A model generated the notes under the pieces. That model made no database searches and had not been told where the DNA came from. It saw only the letters and a program-made list of their open reading frames with translations. Below are positions 60,401-64,000 of a DNA stretch of 64,000 nucleotides, piece after piece. The position numbers and the translations under genes are program-made. The stretch's first letter is position 1, and every line of letters begins with the position of its first letter. This DNA is from Saxidomus purpurata. Lineage: Eukaryota; Mollusca; Bivalvia; Venerida; Veneridae. The stretch is from contig JAFMSR010000008.1 of the NCBI GenBank assembly GCA_022818135.1, positions 11,141,358 to 11,205,357 of the forward strand, read 5' to 3'.

Positions 60401-63400
60401 GAATTAAAAGGGTAGCTTTAGCAGAAAACAGAATTTTAGAACTGAGCTTGCGCATGCTGAGAGTGCTTCTTGGATTGAACATTAGTTTTATAGTTAAAAT
60501 TGTCCTTGGCTATATACATGTATTCCAAACATTCTTGGTTTCAATAGCCCAGTTGTTAGGACGTCCGCCTCCGGAACGGGACAAAGACACCGATGCCAAA
60601 AGCCCATCCAGCTGTGAATGGAACTAAAATATAAATTTGAATAAACAAAAATATATACTTATATTTGTTTTAAACGAAGCGCTGTATGACATAGTACGTG
60701 GTTGATCCGTAAAAAAGACTGAAATATTTTTATTTACATGTATGGAATTTTCAGGACATTTTGCTTTATTGTTTCAGCTGTATGATATGAGCCCAAACGC
60801 ATTTCTGTATGTCCGCTCGTTGAAAATGTCACAATGCACACCTACAAAATATGTTTAATATTCAGCAGCAATATTTATCGGTTACTAAATTAAGGTTAAA
60901 TTACTGCTCTAAAATGGCTTTACTGCGTTATGGTCAGGAAAAGACGCTTAAACATAATGATATCCTGGAATACATTGAAGAAATAACTTAGATCGGGTTG
61001 TTGCACTGAATATAAGCATATCTCTATTAATCCTAACAAAAAAGATGGATTTTCATTTTTTGACCTGCATAGTCAAAGATTGCCACTACATGGACATTCA
61101 ATATAAATAAAATGCGATAACTTTAGTAATATTCATTTTTACGAGTAACAATCAGTTGATCAGATGTTTTTTTTTCTGAAATTAGGATGGTCATTTTGAA
61201 CAGAACTATCACTTGTATAGTGGAATTTTTGCAAACAGCAATTGAATTATTTGTATGTCATATTGCGTCTACCTGTGTATGTGACGTTCCCTCATATGAA
61301 AATTCGTTTACAATCATGTTGACGAATTCAAGCTGACGATTGAAGTTCGAGGCGCCTTCACTGCCTGACGAGTCTAGGACAAAGCAGATGTCCGACAGGT
61401 CATTGCAAGCTAAAATATACAGGGACACACATTTTGTTATGCCTTGTAGTCAGAAAATTCAATGTTCAAATTGAAATGTCAGAAAAATATAACCACCGTG
61501 TAAGACATCATAAGATAACAAGGACGAGAGTTCTTGGCGATTCATATATATGTTATAAGAATCCAATAGAACATAGGACATTCTATGCTTTAAGACTATA
61601 ATCTGATCCAGCTATGATTTATTGCCATGTCAGAAAACGTTTCTTGTATGATAGCCAGGTGGATAATGTCTGACATACGTTTTATTGTCGTGCATACGTC
61701 GAACTATATAACCGGAAGATACAAAAATCATTTCATGATGTCTTCGAGATAAGAAGACGGACATTTTCCAATGAATAGAGAAATGTATAACTTCGAAAAA
61801 GCGGTTGACTACGTTATTCTATTGATTAAAATCAGAAAGTACCGGTATACTGTTTTATAATGGAATTTTTTAAAGAAAGAACGGAAGCGCCATTTGATTA
61901 CTGAATTATGTGTATCTAGCACTAGTAGTATTATTACTAATACTATAACACTTTTTAATTCTGTGACCTTTTGGAACATGCTGACTTACCGTTACATGTT
62001 TCTGTGGTAAGGTCATGCTGTAAGGTATTGAGAGCTTCGAACGTGGCCACACGAAATGTGTGGTTACCATCACTGGCTATATAAGACAGCTCTGTAGGAT
62101 CAACATGACTTCCTATACCTATAGCGATGATTGTTACCCTCGGGTCTGTCTGTAGCATAAATATAATACAACTTAATTAAATGGTATATAATATTCAAAT
62201 ACATGTTTTATTCTTTCCAATATTTCCAAGATTACTGAGAATGAGAAGTACTTAGATAGCGACCAAAACCAACAGAGTCCTTGTCATATTCTATGCTTCT
62301 GTGTGAATCTTTATTGTACAATGTAGTTGCTTTTTGTCCTCCTAAAACATATACATGTATAGTGTTTGATATAAGCGTGAAATCATAGAAAGTATTATAG
62401 TTTATAATAGCACTTTATACGGTGTATATCCATGCTGTATATCCTACCTTGAGGTTTTCAGCCTCTGTTTTAGTTTTCTGTTGTTCTAATGACTGTCCAT
62501 CTGTCAAAACTATTATTATCTTACTGGAGTTTCTGTCCCCACCATGTGCCGACGATAAGGTCTGTGTTCTGACATACTGCAGAGCTGAAAGAAGATTATG
62601 TTATAGTGTTACGTTTTGGGGAAGAGGTACGTGAATCTGAATCAGAAGGAGCCAATGACAAAAGTTTGGAACCCGAAGTATCTTCACCCTGAATGAACAA
62701 CCTGTTTATACCGAATTCTTACTTCATGATCAAACATTTAGAAAAGAAAATAGTATAAGACTTCTTATTTACTGTGATAATGATTTTTAAGAAAGTCTGT
62801 ACCGCTGATTTATATTCTGAAGTTAAAACCTATAGAACGGAGGATGTAGTGAACACCTGCTTCGATAATGCAAGGCCTCTTTTCATGTCTGTCAGAAAAT
62901 AAGAGAAATAATTCAAAGCATTTCAAGTATCATGCTTTGTCGTCATGCAGTGTGTCATTTTAAAACGTATGGCCATTTGACCTTCTGATAACTTGGCATC
63001 TGTGTAACACGTGTACTTCTTATCAATATGGTTAAATATTGTGTTAAATTCTAGGTTCATTTGCAGAGAATTTGGAATCAATTTTTATGAACTTGTATAT
63101 ATTCTTATCTTTGTTTAACTAGCGGTATTTTTCACATGTTCATAGTTTGACTTCGACATAAAGGTCATTAAAAACTGTCATTAGAACTTTGAAAATGATA
63201 TTTATTTGCAAGTATTTATGTAATTGTAAAATTAAAGGCTATAAAGTCTCAGGAAAACATTGAAATACTCAATTGCAAAACTATACTAGATGACGTTCAC
63301 GTAGGCGTCTATTAAACTACCGGTATTGAACAACAAATCTCTCATACATTAGCGGTTTACAAAACAAACATATTTCCAACAAAAACAAATGACATATTTT

Positions 63401-63963
63401 TTAAAGAAAAAAATTATGATAGTTTTTAAGAATATCGTTCATTATAATCACCTGGGTACCTAAGATGCTTCTTCAATATTTTAATGAATTGTATATACAC
63501 TTTTCGAAAGGTACCAGATGTTTAAATGTTTACTGGAATTTATTTTCGGTTCAATATCACTCCTTTCCGTAATGCTAGTACATATTATAGCTTTATATAT
63601 TGTAATATAACCTATATATAAGATCGTTCATGCATTTCATTTAGCGCTCAATATTATGTCGCAGTCAGAAATGATATGAAATAGATATACACATACCTAG
63701 ATGTGTGTTTGTCTCTCCATCCGGATAGTTTGCATTACTGATATGGCTTTCTACAGTCGCATTGTCTGTATACTGATTCAGATAGAACTCGTTGTGGACT
63801 CTCGTTCCGAACGAAACTAAGGCAACCCTAGTGTGATCAGGGCCTATTTCGAATTGTTTGGTAAAGTTCGAGACAAACTGCAGCTGGCGTTGGAAGTTTT
63901 TTAGTCCCTCACTTCCGGAACCATCAAGGACGAATATAAGATCAGCCGGTTTGAATGGACACG
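57499..63963 (-). CDS. Gene III: secreted triple von Willebrand factor A-domain protein (5' end beyond window)
   Basis: Visible exons: 63963-63697, 62584-62448, 62149-61990, 61409-61273, 60841-60738, 60205-60044, 59696-59542, 59167-59090, 58061-57499; 1763 nt, 587 residues plus TGA. The first visible exon starts in phase 1 exactly like the A1 first exon of genes I and II, so only the signal-peptide exon (70 nt in the paralogues) should be missing, beyond 64000. Domain order is A1, A2, linker, A3. MIDAS: DGSGS/GETNT/LTDGQS, DSSGS/GETRT/LTDGRS, DSSDS/TNTSG/ITDGRS. The structure differs from the paralogues in two places: A2 has an extra intron (60842-61272) after HTQ, and the 155-nt exon 59696-59542 is unsplit where genes I and II carry an intron (61 plus 94 nt). 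The donor after exon 60841-60738 is GTAAAT, a weaker match than the GTTAGT and GTAATA of the paralogues. Confidence 0.85.
58265..58836. mobile_element. AGCTCACC repeat element, inverted copy in a gene III intron
   Basis: Reverse-orientation relative of 54413-55592: AGAGGGCCATGATTG, then units with TGGGCGGGGCCAATATTGAC, AATATCTAAGCTCTAGGCC and AGAAGAAGATTTTTAAA, then ACGGACGACGGACAC and AAAAGCTCACCCTGGCGAAG. It lies in the intron between the linker and A3 exons of gene III; another terminal fragment lies at 59021-59057. Confidence 0.75.
58842..58990. mobile_element. Fragment of the 362/579-bp TIR element (inverted)
   Basis: CTTCAGACAAAATACCTGAA through ACCTACGTCCAGTAGATACA is the reverse complement of part of 34860-34970. 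TIRs are absent. Confidence 0.65.
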
Positions 63964-64000
63964 CTGAAGAGGATGAGAGAACATGAGTTGATGTGGTATT

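Overview
The window is animal nuclear DNA. It is AT-rich and intron-rich, with GT-AG splice junctions, TATA boxes, AATAAA signals, a tRNA-derived SINE family, decayed non-LTR retrotransposon pieces and dispersed repeats built on the motif TGACCTTGACCTTTGA. That repeat style, with GCTCACCTGACCACGAAGTGG-like termini cut here to stay within limits (see 54413-55592), is what I associate with bivalve molluscs. The host assignment is from recall, not from a search. There is a 500-N scaffold gap at 6042-6541 and a homopolymer-corrupted stretch at 30781-31135.

The coding content is one tandem cluster of three paralogous genes, all on the minus strand and spaced about 21 kb apart: gene I (26057 to 15070, complete), gene II (47276 to 36644, complete) and gene III (runs off the right edge; visible from 63963 to 57499). 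Single long ORFs do not show them; I assembled them exon by exon from splice sites, reading phase and paralogue comparison. Each encodes a secreted protein of about 610 residues: signal peptide, von Willebrand factor A domain (A1), second A domain (A2), Thr/Pro-rich linker, third A domain (A3). All nine visible A domains keep the DxSxS, T and D residues of a metal-ion-dependent adhesion site (MIDAS), each is bracketed by a cysteine pair, and many N-glycosylation sequons are conserved. A1 and A2 are split over several exons; A3 is one exon. Every module boundary is a phase-1 intron. The likely role is extracellular adhesion or matrix (matrilin-like, byssal thread matrix-like, shell matrix or immune lectin-like); the sequence does not decide between these.

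Layout: 1-14990 holds no recognisable host gene, only repeats, SINEs, two LINE fragments and the gap. 14990-26113 is gene I; its introns contain a recent 1180-bp hAT-like element, a 362-bp TIR element, a LINE fragment, a foldback-family copy and a MITE. 26114-36480 is intergenic with MITEs, an inverted repeat around the homopolymer tract and further repeats. 36480-47326 is gene II. 47327-57440 is intergenic with two minisatellites, two adjacent MITEs, a 1218-bp palindrome and a self-nested foldback pair. 57444-64000 is gene III. The three genes probably arose by tandem duplication and diverged, with local sequence homogenisation and paralogue-specific intron differences.
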